Origin: Ostrinia nubilalis
Taxonomy: Eukaryota; Arthropoda; Insecta; Lepidoptera; Crambidae
Assembly (NCBI RefSeq): GCF_963855985.1
Contig: NC_087112.1
Location: 10,418,501 to 10,482,500, forward strand
Length of the DNA: 64,000 nucleotides
Reading direction: 5' to 3'
A program made the position numbers and the translations under genes. Positions 42,936 to 54,900 of the stretch are shown in pieces; the first letter of the stretch is position 1; every line of letters starts with the position of its first letter. The notes below the pieces were generated by a model. That model saw only the letters and a program-made list of their open reading frames with translations. It ran no database searches and was not told where the DNA came from.

Positions 42936-43625
42936 AAGGGAGGTCGAATATAATTATGGATGGTACTTGGTAGAAATAATAAAGCCTATCTACATATTTG
43001 AAGGTTGACTAGTGAGCAGTAAGGTAAGTACTTATTTACTTTTAATTTTGCACTTTTTACTCATTTAAATAAATTGCTGTGTGATTGCTATTATAATGAC
43101 GTCATCTGTGTGGGTGGCCTTACCAGCAATTGTTTACACCATTTCCAAGGGTTTTTGTGTTATTTATTTATTTTTAAGGTTCCGTATTAAGGGTTTCGTT
43201 CCGTTCCGTTGTAATATACCTGTGATTGTGATCGCTGAAAATAATATCTGTTTTTAAGTATCCCTTTTTGCCTTTAAATGCCCAGGACCCTCAGTAGGCT
43301 AAAGTGGTAAGTAATTGGTTCAACTACATTAACGTTTAGTCCGCATTATAAATTGCAGGACTGCCAGATGTTGATTAAACAATCTTTCATTAAAAAGTAA
43401 ACTTAATCAAAAGGAAACAAAGATACGTCTTTGTTCCCTTTCCTTTGTTTGCAATAAGATTTTGCAAAAAAAACAGTTGACCCAATAAAATGAATGAATA
43501 AAATTAATTATTTTAAAGCATTTTAGATAACAAACTAATTTAATGCATGATTAATATTCTATGAAGTTACCTAACATGAAGGTAATGAACTTTGGGAATT
43601 TTAAACGAAGGTGCATTTATTTACA

Positions 43626-43772
43626 ACCCGATCGAGTTAACTGCGCTGCGCACCTGGCTGCCGTGACGTCACATCGGGCGGGGCGAACGCGGGGAGGTGT
43701 GCGGGTGAGTGTAAGTTGTGGTGTAAGGGAGAGTCACATTCCAGCGAGGTGCGCAGTGAGCTTGATCGGATT
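43626..43772. mobile_element. MITE, gtgacgtcac family, copy 3
   Basis: The ends gatcgagttaactgcgctgc and gcgcagtgagcttgatc are inverted. The core gccgtgacgtcacatcg matches the copy at 19,030. Confidence 0.75.
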
Positions 43773-43793
43773 ATAATGTTTTCTTGTTTAGGA

Positions 43794-43940
43794 GGTATTC
43801 ACACGGGTAAAGTAATAAAACACACTATTAAACGACTACAAAATTTTATTTTAATTAAAATTATGTAAATTATAAAATATTCTTTTGACGTTGAATAAAC
43901 TATAACAAATATTGGAGACAGTTTACTACAAAATTATAAC
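43794..43940 (+). repeat. Diverged duplicate of 42,690-42,810
   Basis: Both start gaggt(g/a)ttca, share aaagtaataaaa, cacaattttatt-like and tgac(a/g)ttgaataa blocks, and end gcagtttact-like. This is an older segmental duplication downstream of transporter gene 3. Confidence 0.5.
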
Positions 43941-44224
43941 TTTAGATTAGAATAAAGTCTCACAATGCAACAAATGACTAGGCAATGGTCTTGGAAAAAT
44001 ATTTCGAAATAGGATTTCATCCTATGCTTGGTTAATTACCTAATTACTAGAATAAAAGTAATGTAAACAGGCGTTGGTAAATCCACATAAAAAAAGATTG
44101 AATAAGTTGTTAAAGCTTAGGTACATTAAACAATCTGATTCGCACATTATTATTTATAGTTCACATTATGATGCGCAATAGGTATTAGCTGCTGTACCCA
44201 TTGAATTACATATTTAGCACGCAA

Positions 44225-44365
44225 ATACAAAGTGGACCGACGATCTTATAAGCAGGAAGGCGCTGGATGCAGGCCGCTACCAACCGGGCAGTATAGAAAT
44301 CATTGGGCGAGGCCTATGTTCAGCAGTGGCCGTCCTCGTCCTGTAGTTGAAATGATGATGATGAT
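44225..44365 (+). repeat. RTE LINE 3'-end fragment with (atg)n tail
   Basis: It runs from gtggaccgacgatcttataa through tgttcagcagtggccgtcct to gaaatgatgatgatgat. Confidence 0.75.
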
Positions 44366-44384
44366 TTTCAGATTCAGACTAGCT

Positions 44385-44572
44385 TTCCGCCCGCGGTTTC
44401 GCCCGCGTACAATTTTGTCTGTCACAGAAAAGCTTTATCGCGCGGCTATAAACCTCACGGAGCCCGAGACCTTTCCAATGAATGCAAAACCGTGGAAATC
44501 GGTTCTTGCGTTCTGGAGTTATAGCGTCAGGAAGGAAAACCCGACTTATTTTTATATGTATAGTAGATTTAA
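44385..44572 (-). mobile_element. Interspersed repeat, ctagctttccgcccgcgg family, in the 3' flank of gene 3
   Basis: It is nearly the same as 28,446-28,632. It ends ~50 bp from the stop codon of transporter gene 3 and so probably lies in its 3' UTR. Confidence 0.7.
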
Positions 44573-44622
44573 GGGATTTCGCTGCTCTAAATATTTTCGT
44601 ATAATTTCCCTTTTCGTTGATT

Positions 44623-47569
44623 TCACTGCTTTGTTTCAGTTAAGATCATTTTCTTAGTTTCTACATCGTCCTCATCAATATCATCAAATCTACCAGTTTT
44701 GAAATAATTTTCAATTTCGAGTAAAGTTCTATCCTTCGTTTCAGGCAATACAAAGTAAAGAATAGTTAGACACACCGATGACATGGCGGCAAAAACTGCA
44801 AATGTACCGTAAACTTTTACGGACTGCATCAAATATGGAGTTACCGATAAACCAAATTGAAGAAGAAGCGCTATCGTAATTCCTGAGACACTAGACCCCA
44901 CACTTCTGTGCTCCAAGGGCAAGAGTTCCCCTAACAAAGCCATAGGTATCGGAGCACTGCCCTGATTTACTAAAATGAAGTACAAAACGAATATTGTAAT
45001 GGGCACCCAAGACCTTTCCTTAGATATTATGCCCTCAGCACTAAGATATAGATAGACACATAATAATAAAACTACAATAACAGATGCAAAACCAGTTGTG
45101 AACAGCACGAGTCTTCGCCTCATCAGTTTGACTACAATTGAAGAAATGGTAGCACTCAAGGCGATGATAATATCTATAATTAGATTGTAGTAGAAAGCCT
45201 CTTCCTTATTTCCAGCAATTTGGTTAATAATATCCGCAGCATACGCCGGAAAAATATGGCGTCCGCTGAATTCAAGCAGGATAAAGCCGACGGTCAAAAT
45301 AAATATGGGCTTATAAAAGTCTTTCCTTCCAAATTTCTTGAAGAAGTCCAAAACCAATCGACAGACTTTCTTCTTTTTTTGCTCGGTCTGATTTCGTTGT
45401 GTTTTGATCAAGTCCGAGATCTCTCTTCTAGAATGGTCGCTATCACCTCGCAGGAACAAAAAAGCGTCTTTGCTTTTGTTAAATTTCTTTTTGGAAGCGA
45501 GCCAAGCGGGGCTCTCCACCCATGTGCAGATGATGGCAAAGGATATGATGTAGGGCGCTGTGCACATCAGCGCGAGTGTTCTCCAGTGGTAGAAGTGGCC
45601 GAGAGCGTGGACAATGGCGCTACCAGTGCAGAGTGAGGCAGTTTTGAGATTGAGGAACATGCCTCTGTTCTGTGGGCTAGAGAATTCTCCGATGACGACG
45701 GAGCCTAGAGATACGTTGCCACCGCCGGTGAATCCCCCGAGGAGCCTGCCCAGGAGGAGCAGGTAGAAGTCGTTGGCGAAGTAGATACAGAGCAAGCCAA
45801 GAACGCCGGGCACTTGCATGATCAGACACGTCACGCGCCGGCCCCAGGCGTGCATGAGCCAGGAGCTGACGATGTAGCCAGGTATTGAGGAGAAGCCTAT
45901 ACATGACGCTGCAAAAATTAAAAATATGGTTAGGTGTGTGTGGTTTTACTTCTAGAGATTAGATAGTACGCGGCGCTAGCAATTGAAGCACAGCGGATAA
46001 TAATTACGTCTAAAAATCAGAATCTAGACCTGAAGATCGATCGATCGATACGTTTTCAGACGAAAATTGTTTACTGGTATACCTAAGCCCTATAACCCTG
46101 TGTAGGGCAAGTTACTTCTTCAGACCGCGGGAAGCATTTCAGGGCCATTATGGAAATCCTTGAGAGAGGCCATTTTACTTTTACAGAAGATTATATTTTT
46201 ATAGGTATTAGAGTAGCATAATGTTGGTTGTCGTAAATAAGTATTGTCCGAGTCATGAATATTTTGTCAGTTTCATGTCTTTTATATTTGATTCGTTCTA
46301 CAAAAATATCTTGATTGGACATTCCTATTGCTGTCGCAAACATTCATTGATACGCTCACAAAAACTTTTACACGAGGTATTGTCAATTTTTAGATTATGT
46401 GTTATTTCAAATACATCATTGAGTTTGTGTTGGTGCTAGTAGAAAGAAATTGACAATTTTTCAGGTAAAAAAACTGAAGAACCCTGGCACGGCACTGAAA
46501 GAGCGGTTTCGAGCTCCGTCTGATCCCAATCCTTGAATTTAGTCCAGATTGTCGTAGAATTTTTACTTTTATCCGTCATCCAATTTCTACTAGGTTTCTA
46601 AAACCGTATTTTGACGGATTCCAAATCGGATCGGACGTAATGCGAAACCTCTCGATATGTTTCTAATAACGGGTCAGTCTAATAAAGTAATTATTGACCC
46701 GTCTACTGTCCAGAGTGGGGAATGTAAGCCAAATCCTTTATTTACCTTTGGTAATTCAAGATGGCCATACTTTTCAGTGAAGAAGACCAAATGACCGGTC
46801 ATTTGGTCAGTATGAGAAGTAGTAGTAGTAGTAAACTAAGTTCTTCACTGATAAATATACTGATAAGGATCAAAAGTTGGCCAGTCCGACACCTTCATCG
46901 TTAGTCTATGGTTGCTCTATTATGTTACTTACATATCCAAGAGGCGGCGTTGAGATCAAGCTTGATGGGGGAGTCTGGTGCCCTGAGGGCAGGCAGCAGG
47001 GAGGAGGGATACCCCATGCCCATGCCCAGGGCTATCATGTTGAAGTGCACTGCTGACACGTGCCATAGCTGAAAAGTAAATGCAACATGTATTTTTTGTT
47101 ATCTTTAACGAAGAAGCTGGAGCTTGCATCTCACCTGATGGAAAGTGATCAACAGGCCGAAGGTGGAAGCGAAATCTCAAAGCAAAATTTAAACCATCCC
47201 TGCACTCCGACAAACATTTCAAAAACAAAATTAGTTAAATCGGCCAGACTATTCTTGAGTTTTAGCAAGACTAAAGAACAGCCATCTTTATACGTTTAAT
47301 AAAATATTTACATGAAAAAAAAAGTACTGAAACTGTGGTTTAAGGTTTTAAATTAATACGCTAAAGTTAAAAAGTAAAGCTACACATTTTAAACAAAGAA
47401 CGGGCAGCAGCTCCAAGCTCCAACTCGCCTGCCAAGCGTGGGGATTACGGCAAAACCTTCCACTAAATGGAGGAGGCTCATAGTCTAGCAGTGGACTGTA
47501 AAGGGATGTTGTTGATGATGATGATGACGCTAACCTTACGCTTACCTGTCTCAAAAATGCTGTCAGCAT
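44623..47569 (-). CDS. Tret1-like: MFS sugar (trehalose-type) transporter, gene 3
   Basis: Three minus-strand exons (47,569-47,546; 47,068-46,933; 45,908-44,623) total 1446 nt and 481 residues in agreeing phases. The 8-codon micro-exon MLTAFLRQ has a consensus gtaagc donor. Motifs: HAWGRR after segment 2, [10 protein letters not shown] in segment 4, [10 protein letters not shown] in the central loop (Val replaces the usual Pro), MRRR in the second half, [14 protein letters not shown], and [12 protein letters not shown]. Segment 7 has [12 protein letters not shown] where QQxSGxN is usual, as in gene 2, so genes 2 and 3 form the closer pair. Exon 2 is 136 nt in both. It is a plasma-membrane 12-helix carrier of unknown sugar. 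Confidence 0.92.
46785..46808. repeat. Perfect 24-bp palindrome
   Basis: The sequence gaccaaatgacc is followed by its exact reverse complement with no spacer. It lies in the intron of gene 3, and part of it (caaatgaccggtc) could be a dimer-binding site. Confidence 0.8.
47395..47525 (+). repeat. RTE LINE 3'-end fragment with (gatgat)n tail
   Basis: It runs to gtctagcagtggactgtaaa then gttgatgatgatgatg. It ends about 20 bp from the micro-exon of transporter gene 3, inside its first intron. Confidence 0.65.
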
Positions 47570-47814
47570 TTCTGGGCTGATCGACTACATACTGACACTG
47601 ATCGATGAAAATAACTTTTAAGTAAGTTATGTTACAATAATGTATGTGCATAAGTACAAAAACTTTTTATGTTTTATGGCCTGTATTTAGAAACGAAGAA
47701 ATGAAAACAATTTAGTTTTTGCAAACCAAACTTTGCCACGCTGATTTCTTTTCCAAAAAAAAAACGTTAAAAAAATACAAAATTATTACAAAAAAAAAAG
47801 GAAAAGTAACAAAA

Positions 47815-48090
47815 TCATCATCATCATCATTTCAGCCACAAGACGTCCACTGCTGAACATAGGCCTCCCCCAATGATTTCCATATTAGTCGGTTGTTGTG
47901 GCTGCTGGATGCAGGCATCCAGCGCCTTCCCGCTACCTTTATGAGGTTGTCGGTCCACCTTGCGGGTGGACGTCCTACGCTGCGCTTTCCGGTACGTGGC
48001 CTCCTCCACTACAGAACTTTGCTGCCCCATTGGCCGTCAGTTCTGCGTACTATATGCCTTGCCCATTGCCACTTCAGCTTACTAATCAAG
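47815..48090 (-). repeat. RTE LINE 3'-end fragment
   Basis: Starting (atc)n, then ccacaagacgtccactgctg, and the minus-strand pattern of RTE proteins (WTDNLIKVAG-like, PPARWTDN-like). The frame is broken. Confidence 0.75.
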
Positions 48091-48479
48091 AATGTAACAT
48101 CAAACGATTTTATTTAAATTTATTTAAAACTTGAAAAAATAATAATAAAGAAAACTGCAAAACTGAGTCTTTTCTAGTGACTTGGCCCACTTTTAGCTTG
48201 ATCCACGAGGCAAGTCGCTGGATTTTTTCTGACCATTGACAACTAAATTTTGGACCGGTTTATAAATTTCATGAATTTGCTAATATACAGTTTGTCATTA
48301 ATGCAAATTTTAAAGAAAATAAAAGAAAAAGCAAGGTCTAAGTTACGAAAAACAATTGGACAACTACATACAATGGAACACTATTATATCCGATGCAAGA
48401 ATGTGTCGAAGATAATAGATTATTTAAGCATGGTGAATTAATATTGTATGCAGTTACTGAGGTCATTTCGGGTAAGGCC

Positions 48480-48662
48480 CAGAACAGACGGTGAAACGCA
48501 ACTGCAACGAAACTGCAACTGCTAGTTACTTTTGAGTTGCATCTAAGTTTCTGCCATAGCGTCCGTTGAGAGACCACACATGACGCGACCAGTTTGAGTC
48601 TCATTCATCATAATCATCAGAAAGTTGCAGTTTCGTTGCAGTTGCGTTTCACCGTCTGTTCT
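48480..48662. mobile_element. MITE with ~39-bp exact-looking TIRs
   Basis: The ends cagaacagacggtgaaacgc and gcgtttcaccgtctgttctg are inverted, and the match continues through aactgcaacgaaactgcaac. Confidence 0.9.
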
Positions 48663-48732
48663 GTATTTAGTTATAAGACCTTATGTACCTACACTTAGTG
48701 AGCAAATAAATGAATATGAATATGAATATGAA

Positions 48733-48891
48733 TAAATGACATCCACAGCTGCACAGGCTTCTCGCAAGGACTTCCACAACCTACGACTAGCGGATCTGCA
48801 TCTAAGTGCTTCCTGTGACCATCGCTATATCGTCGGTCTACCCAGTGAAAGTACCACTACGGCTTACTTTCAATCCGTGGTCGCCTCTACA
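48733..48891 (-). repeat. RTE LINE 3'-end fragment
   Basis: The bases tgacatccacagctgcacag and cttcctgtgaccatcg fit a diverged RTE end. Confidence 0.55.
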
Positions 48892-49148
48892 GGACTATTC
48901 CCACCTCTGCAACTCATGTGTAGCCAGGATCTACAGCTTGACCGCCAATAAAAACCCAACCAGTGAAGGTCAAGTTTGTCCCGGGGGAAAGTCAAACTGT
49001 CATTGAACCCGCAACGAAATTAATCAGAAGAACATAGGAGGAGTTCGAAGTTAAGGTTCGACTTCCCTCCTTTGCAAAGCGGATGACAGGTGACAAACAA
49101 AGATTTAGTAACCTTTATGAAAAAGATATGAACCACGGACAATAAACA
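48892..49148 (-). mobile_element. R1-like 3'-tail insertion
   Basis: From aggactattcccacctctgc to accacggacaataaacag it matches the 3' UTR of the R1-like copies in reverse orientation. Confidence 0.75.
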
Positions 49149-49567
49149 GTAATTAATGGCCGCTTTTAGAGAAATTATCTGCCTCATCGGCCATCAGTTC
49201 TAACTTAACATGAACGATCATTTTTGCAGTTAACGTAGGTTAACAAAGTCTGGGGTGCAATGGTGAGGGACCTCCACGTGGTGCACCCCGGGCAACGTCC
49301 GTGTAATCTCTTCACGCGGGCGGCTGACTTCTCACCTGCGCGGCAGGTTGCGTCAATTCGGCGGGCCTGTCGGGCGACCCGTAACCCACAATGGAGTGGG
49401 CCGGGGGCCGTCGGGACATCTGTCCGGGTCGCGATGCTGGGAACATCTTAAAAATCCCCCTAATCCCAAGGTTCGGCGGGGGCCGATGGGATGAATACCT
49501 AGAGGGTCTCTAGGTGCTACCCCGTCGTGGAGAGAGGGTGGGGCAGCTGCGCCCGAAAGCAGTTATT

Positions 49568-49576
49568 ATGACATGA
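49568..49576 (+). promoter_or_regulatory. Two-codon upstream ORF overlapping the ORF1 start
   Basis: ATG ACA TGA at 49,568-49,576 ends on the TGA that overlaps the ORF1 ATG (49,573-49,575) as ATGA. This is a layout that permits reinitiation. A longer leader frame of 63 codons lies at 49,260-49,451. Confidence 0.55.
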
Positions 49577-51371
49577 GCACGATGGAAAATAAACTACCCC
49601 AGGGAGGTACCGGCAATGCCGGAGAATCCTCTGCCGCCACGGCGGTCACGGCCCACGTATCTGGGGGGGCCGCGCAGTGCCTTGTGTCTTCACCGGCGAC
49701 TAAGCCGAAGCCATGTACAGCCGTACGAACTGATTTTGACAGCCGGCTGCGAAACATGTTCGCAGCTAAGACCGTAAAGGACACAGTCACCAAAAAGGCG
49801 GTCGAGACAGCCGCGGGACCTATCCGCGGTGCGACTCCCGCTCCAGTAGGTGACTCCCAAACTGAGACTCACTCGGATGTGACATCGGCAAAGGTAATGG
49901 TCGAGACTGCCTCGGCTTTATCCGGGGATCTGACTCCCATTACCCGCAGTCGTTCCCGGACCAACGTATCCAAGGGAAGAGTTAGCGAAAAACCTGCCTC
50001 TGCCACCAAACGGCGGCTTGAGGAAGCAGAAGAGTCCCCTTACTATACAGATGAGACCGACCACGAAGGCAAGGTCGATCGCTTCATTGAGCGCTGCTTG
50101 GAAGCTGACACGGACGACTCCTGTATGTCGACCGAGTCAGCGTCATCTAGGCCACAAAGCCGCACATCATCTCGCGGCAGCAAGAAGCCCCGCGGCCGCG
50201 GTAGACCCTCAACCGTGGGGGACTACATTGGCTTGAAACAAAAGTGGGCTGAAGAGAAACTGCTCGCCAAGGAGCAATACGAGGAGGTAGAGGAGATGGC
50301 CGTAAGGCTAACCAACAAGATGAAGGGAAGGCGACTCCGTGCAGAACACAACTCGCAGGCACTGACCACAGAGGAGTTGGTGCAGACTATCCGTACCAGC
50401 ACCGAAGCAGTGTTTAAGTGCGCGGGTAAGTGCGGGAATATAAAAGGGACCATACAGGGCACCTTCAAAGAGGCCGCCCTTACTATTGACGCAGCCGTCG
50501 CGGCAATAGCAGCCAGAACTCCTGAGGAGGAGATTAGTCGACTTAATGCCGCCAACAACCTCCTCAAGAAAGAAGTTGAGGAACTCCGGCAGGAAATCCA
50601 AAAGCTGAAGGCCGAGAAAGGCCAGGTTACTCCTGCCGCCACACAGGCTCCTGCGCCCGCCAGTTCTATCCTGGCGGGCGACGTAGAAAGAGAGATCATG
50701 GTCCGGGTGGGGACTATGATAGATGCCAAACTTAAAGGGATCGAGGAGCGTCTTCTGCCGGAGAAACGCCTTCGGCCTCCTCTCGCGGCCGATACGTCGG
50801 AATCCCTCTCCAGCCCATCAACGACAACCGATGGCCCCGCCACAAGGGCAGCAGCTCCGGGCCCACAATCGGCTCCCCCAGCAAAGGCTGCACTAGCATC
50901 ACAAAGAAAGGCGCGAACCGGCCCCAAGACGGCGCCTGTACAGGCCCCAATTGCCGAACCCTCCAAGGTGATTACGGCGCCTGCGCCGTCTTCCTCAAAA
51001 CAGAGCCGCGCTCGAAAAAAGAGGGGCAAAACTCCACCTGCCCCCGCGCAATCTCAAACAGAGCCCCGTTCTCTGCCTCCAGCGCCAGCGTCCATGGATG
51101 CCGGTTGGACAGAGGTAGTGAAACGCGGGAAAAACAAAAGTAGTGGCGGCGAGAAAAGCCAGCCTAACAAACCGCAACCCGTGAGTCAGAAAAAGGCAGG
51201 CCCTGGCCGCACCACAGGAAGCGCGCGGAGGGTGCGCGTGCCCAGAACTGCGGCCATAACCGTGACCATGACGCCGGAGGCCGCCCGTTATGATCCACCT
51301 CGCGACTTCGTATGGTTCATACATTTGGCCAAACAGCAGGTGGATCTCGCCCAACTGGGAATAATGGACGG

Positions 51372-51551
51372 TGTTCAATACGGAACATAAAAAATTAAAA
51401 AAGTAAAAAATATTGTCTATGATTAGATTGGTCTTTGCTCTATGCTCTCTCTTCTATTTTGGAGCGCAGCGCAGCCATATTGTGTGCATTTATAAATTGG
51501 TTTCAATAAATCAAAATTTGCTATAAAATACTCCGCCTGTTTTATTTAACA
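51372..51551 (+). repeat. 5' LTR of the BEL/Pao element
   Basis: It runs from tgttcaatacggaacataaa to cgcctgttttatttaaca. It contains aataaa at about 51,505 and tataaaat near its end. Confidence 0.95.
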
Positions 51552-51920
51552 GGCGGAAAGTGGTCCTTCGAGCTATAAAATAACCTGTGAGTGTTTTCGT
51601 TCGTCTTTACTGCGGATCGGCGATAATTTCGGTCTATAAGCCGGAACCGGTCACGTGCCAGCGAGCGTCCCTACATCGAGAATTCTATAAATTCTCGCGT
51701 CTACGACAATATCCTCGTGCTACAAGACCCCAGGGTCATTTTTGGAGCAACCCCCGTGCGACACCCCGGCCTGGGAGGCAGGGTCACCGGCGACAAAATC
51801 ACTTGGCGGAAATTCGCGGCGTGGGTGCTGCCGGGTGCCGGCCATATTCGTCAAAAGTGAAAGTGTTTGTGTGTTTTTATCAAGTGGTTCTACTAAGTGC
51901 GGTGTTTACGTTTCGTTATT

Positions 51921-54900
51921 ATGGCTACCACGGAAAAGGAGCTGAAAAGACTTTGCAAACAGCGAGGACAATGTAAGTCTGCAATCACTCGCTTAGAAAA
52001 ATTTATTGATGAACCTAATAACCTGGAATTATCCAGGGTTGAAATGCTGGAAGCGCGCAGGGACAAACTCATCACCACCTACAAGGAGTATGAGGGTGTA
52101 TGCATAGATATATCATGTTTAGACGAAAGTGATGAAGAAGACCAGGAATTGGTCGAAGACAAATACTTTAATATTCTTAGTAAAATCAATGCTGCCATAG
52201 TTAAACTTAAATCAGAGTCAGTTTCAGAAAGTCAGTCAAATAGTAAATTGCCTAATATTGAGTTGTCAACATTTGATGGTAGAGATTTTACTCAATTTAA
52301 ACCCTTTATGGATTTATTCAAAGCAGTTATTGACAATAATCAATCATTATCCAATGTTCAAAAAATGTTTTATCTAAGGAAATACTTGCAAGGTGATGCG
52401 TTGGCAGTTGTTATAAACTTGCCTCTCGTTAACGAATCATATCCCGAAGCGGTTAAATTGTTACAACAAAGATATGATAATAAAGTTAGAATTATTGCAA
52501 ACCATGTCAATCTTCTTTTGGATATGCCCCAAATGCAAAAGGGGACAGCGGCAAGTATTAGGTCTTTTATATCAGATGTGCGTCAACAACTTCATGCTTT
52601 AAAAAATTGTGGCCAACCTGTTGAGGAATGGGATATGTTATTAATATCTTTGCTTTCACGTAAGCTTGATAGCTATACCAACCGAGCTTACCACCTTGAC
52701 AGGCCATGTCCTGATAACTTACCTACTATGGATGAATTTTTATCATTTTTAGAAAAAAGAGCAATAGGTCTTGAAGACAGTTTACCTGTAAAAAATACTT
52801 CATATGAAGGAAAAACTAAATCTAACTTTAATCAATATAAAGTTTCCAATGTTGCCACAAATTCAAATAACAAAACTGTGAAAAATTGTTTCTTTTGTAG
52901 TAATGATCATCCCATTTATGCATGTCCTAAATTTAAAATGGCACCAGTAGCTGACCGTAAAAAATTTGTATCTGATAACAACTTGTGCACAATATGCCTT
53001 GGAGTTCATTCAGAAAAATGCAAATACAACTTTAAATGTAGGGTTTGTAAAAATAGCCACAATACTCTTTTGCATGAAGGGAAACCAAAGGGAGATGTAA
53101 TTACTTTGCATTCCAACTTATCTTTGAATGAAAAACACATACTCTTGCCTACATTAAAAGTGAAAGTTGTTGACAATCTCGGGCAGGAAACCTTTGCAAA
53201 GGCACTTCTAGATTGTGGCAGTCAAGTATCTATTATAAAGCGCTCACTAGCAAAGCAATTGAACTTGACCCCTATGGCTCAAGATTTTAATATCACTGGT
53301 TTGGGCAATACACCAAACAAAGTTCATGAGTATACTAACCTACTTATCAAATCTTCAATACAAGATGTAAAATTATCAATTAAATGTCATATTGTGGATG
53401 CAATAACTGCTAATTTGCCACAAAATTATTTCAAAAAATGTCAAATTCCTCCTCATATACAATTAGCAGATGATGAGTTCAATAAACCATCTGAGATATG
53501 TCTGTTATTAGGAGTAGATGTTTATTCTAAAATTATCCTCGATGGCATAATTAAATTAGAAAATGGCCTTGTTCTGCAAAACACTATATTTGGTCATGTG
53601 GTCTCTGGTACAGTTGAGAGCATCAAATTACATACAGCCAATGTCAACCTAGTGTCAAACTTTATTATTCAGGATGACAACTGCAATGATAGGTTAGAAA
53701 ATATAATGAAAAACTTTTGGCTTTCAGAAAAGGTACCAGAGGAAAATAATAGTCAAAATTGTGAATTTATGCAGGCGGAGGCATGCTTTAAAAACTCTGT
53801 AAAATTAGAAAATAACCATTTCTATGTTGACATTCCATTAAAATTTCCTTTGGAAGAATTAGATATAGGAGATTCCTTTTCACTTGCCTTGCAAAGATTT
53901 CATGCCCTAGAGAAAAAATTTGCTACAAATCATGAATATTTTGTAAAATATAAACAGTTCATTGACGAATTTGTGAAGCTAGGTCATGCCAAGGAAGTTG
54001 ACATTAGTCAATACAATGTCTATGATGATCCCGTTTACTTTCTTGCTCATCATGCAGTTCACAACGAAGATAGCAAAACAACAAAGTTGAGAGTTGTGTT
54101 TGGAGGTAATGTTAAAACTAAAAATGGTGTCTCAGTGAATGACTTGATGTTGAATGGCCCAATAGTTCAAAATGATTTATTTAACATACTTACACTTTTG
54201 CGAACCTACAAGTACACTCTCATGTGTGATATTGAGAAAATGTTTAGAATGTGTTTTGTTAGTGAAAGGTTTAGACCATTGCAGAATATCTTGTGGAGAG
54301 ATGACCCTGAAAAACCTATTTCATGTTTACAGTTGCAAACAGTAACTTATGGTCTTAAATCCTCCATGTTTTTAAGTACCAGATGCTTAATTGAACTTGC
54401 TCAATTATATCAGGATCAGTTTCCAGCTGCTGCAAAGGCTATCAAACAAAGTACTTACGTTGATGACATAATCTGTGGTGCAAATAGCAAAGAGGAAATT
54501 TTTGAGCTAAAACAACAGTTAATAGAATTAATGAAAATAGGCAGTTTTAACTTACATAAGTGGTGTTCAAATTTCCCAGAAACTCTGCATGATTTGCCTG
54601 ATAGTATTAAATATTTTGATCAGATTGCCCTCAATAAGGACAATATTATTAAAACACTAGGTTTAAAGTACGATGTACTTACTGATACTTTTTTATTTTC
54701 ATGCTCCATAGCTGATGATAACAATGATCTTCAAACCAAGAGAGACATATTGAGCTTTATTGGAAAAATGTATGACCCTCTTGGCTTAATAGGCCCTATA
54801 GTAGTCAAAACTAAATTGTTCATGCAGGAAGTGTGGAAATCTAAGATAAATTGGGACTCTCCCCTACCTACTGCTCTGTTGCCCACATGGCAAAAAATCC

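Noticed and set aside
50223..51029. Minus-strand frame of 268 codons
   Set aside because: It is antisense to ORF1 of the half-LINE; GC-rich composition keeps it open.
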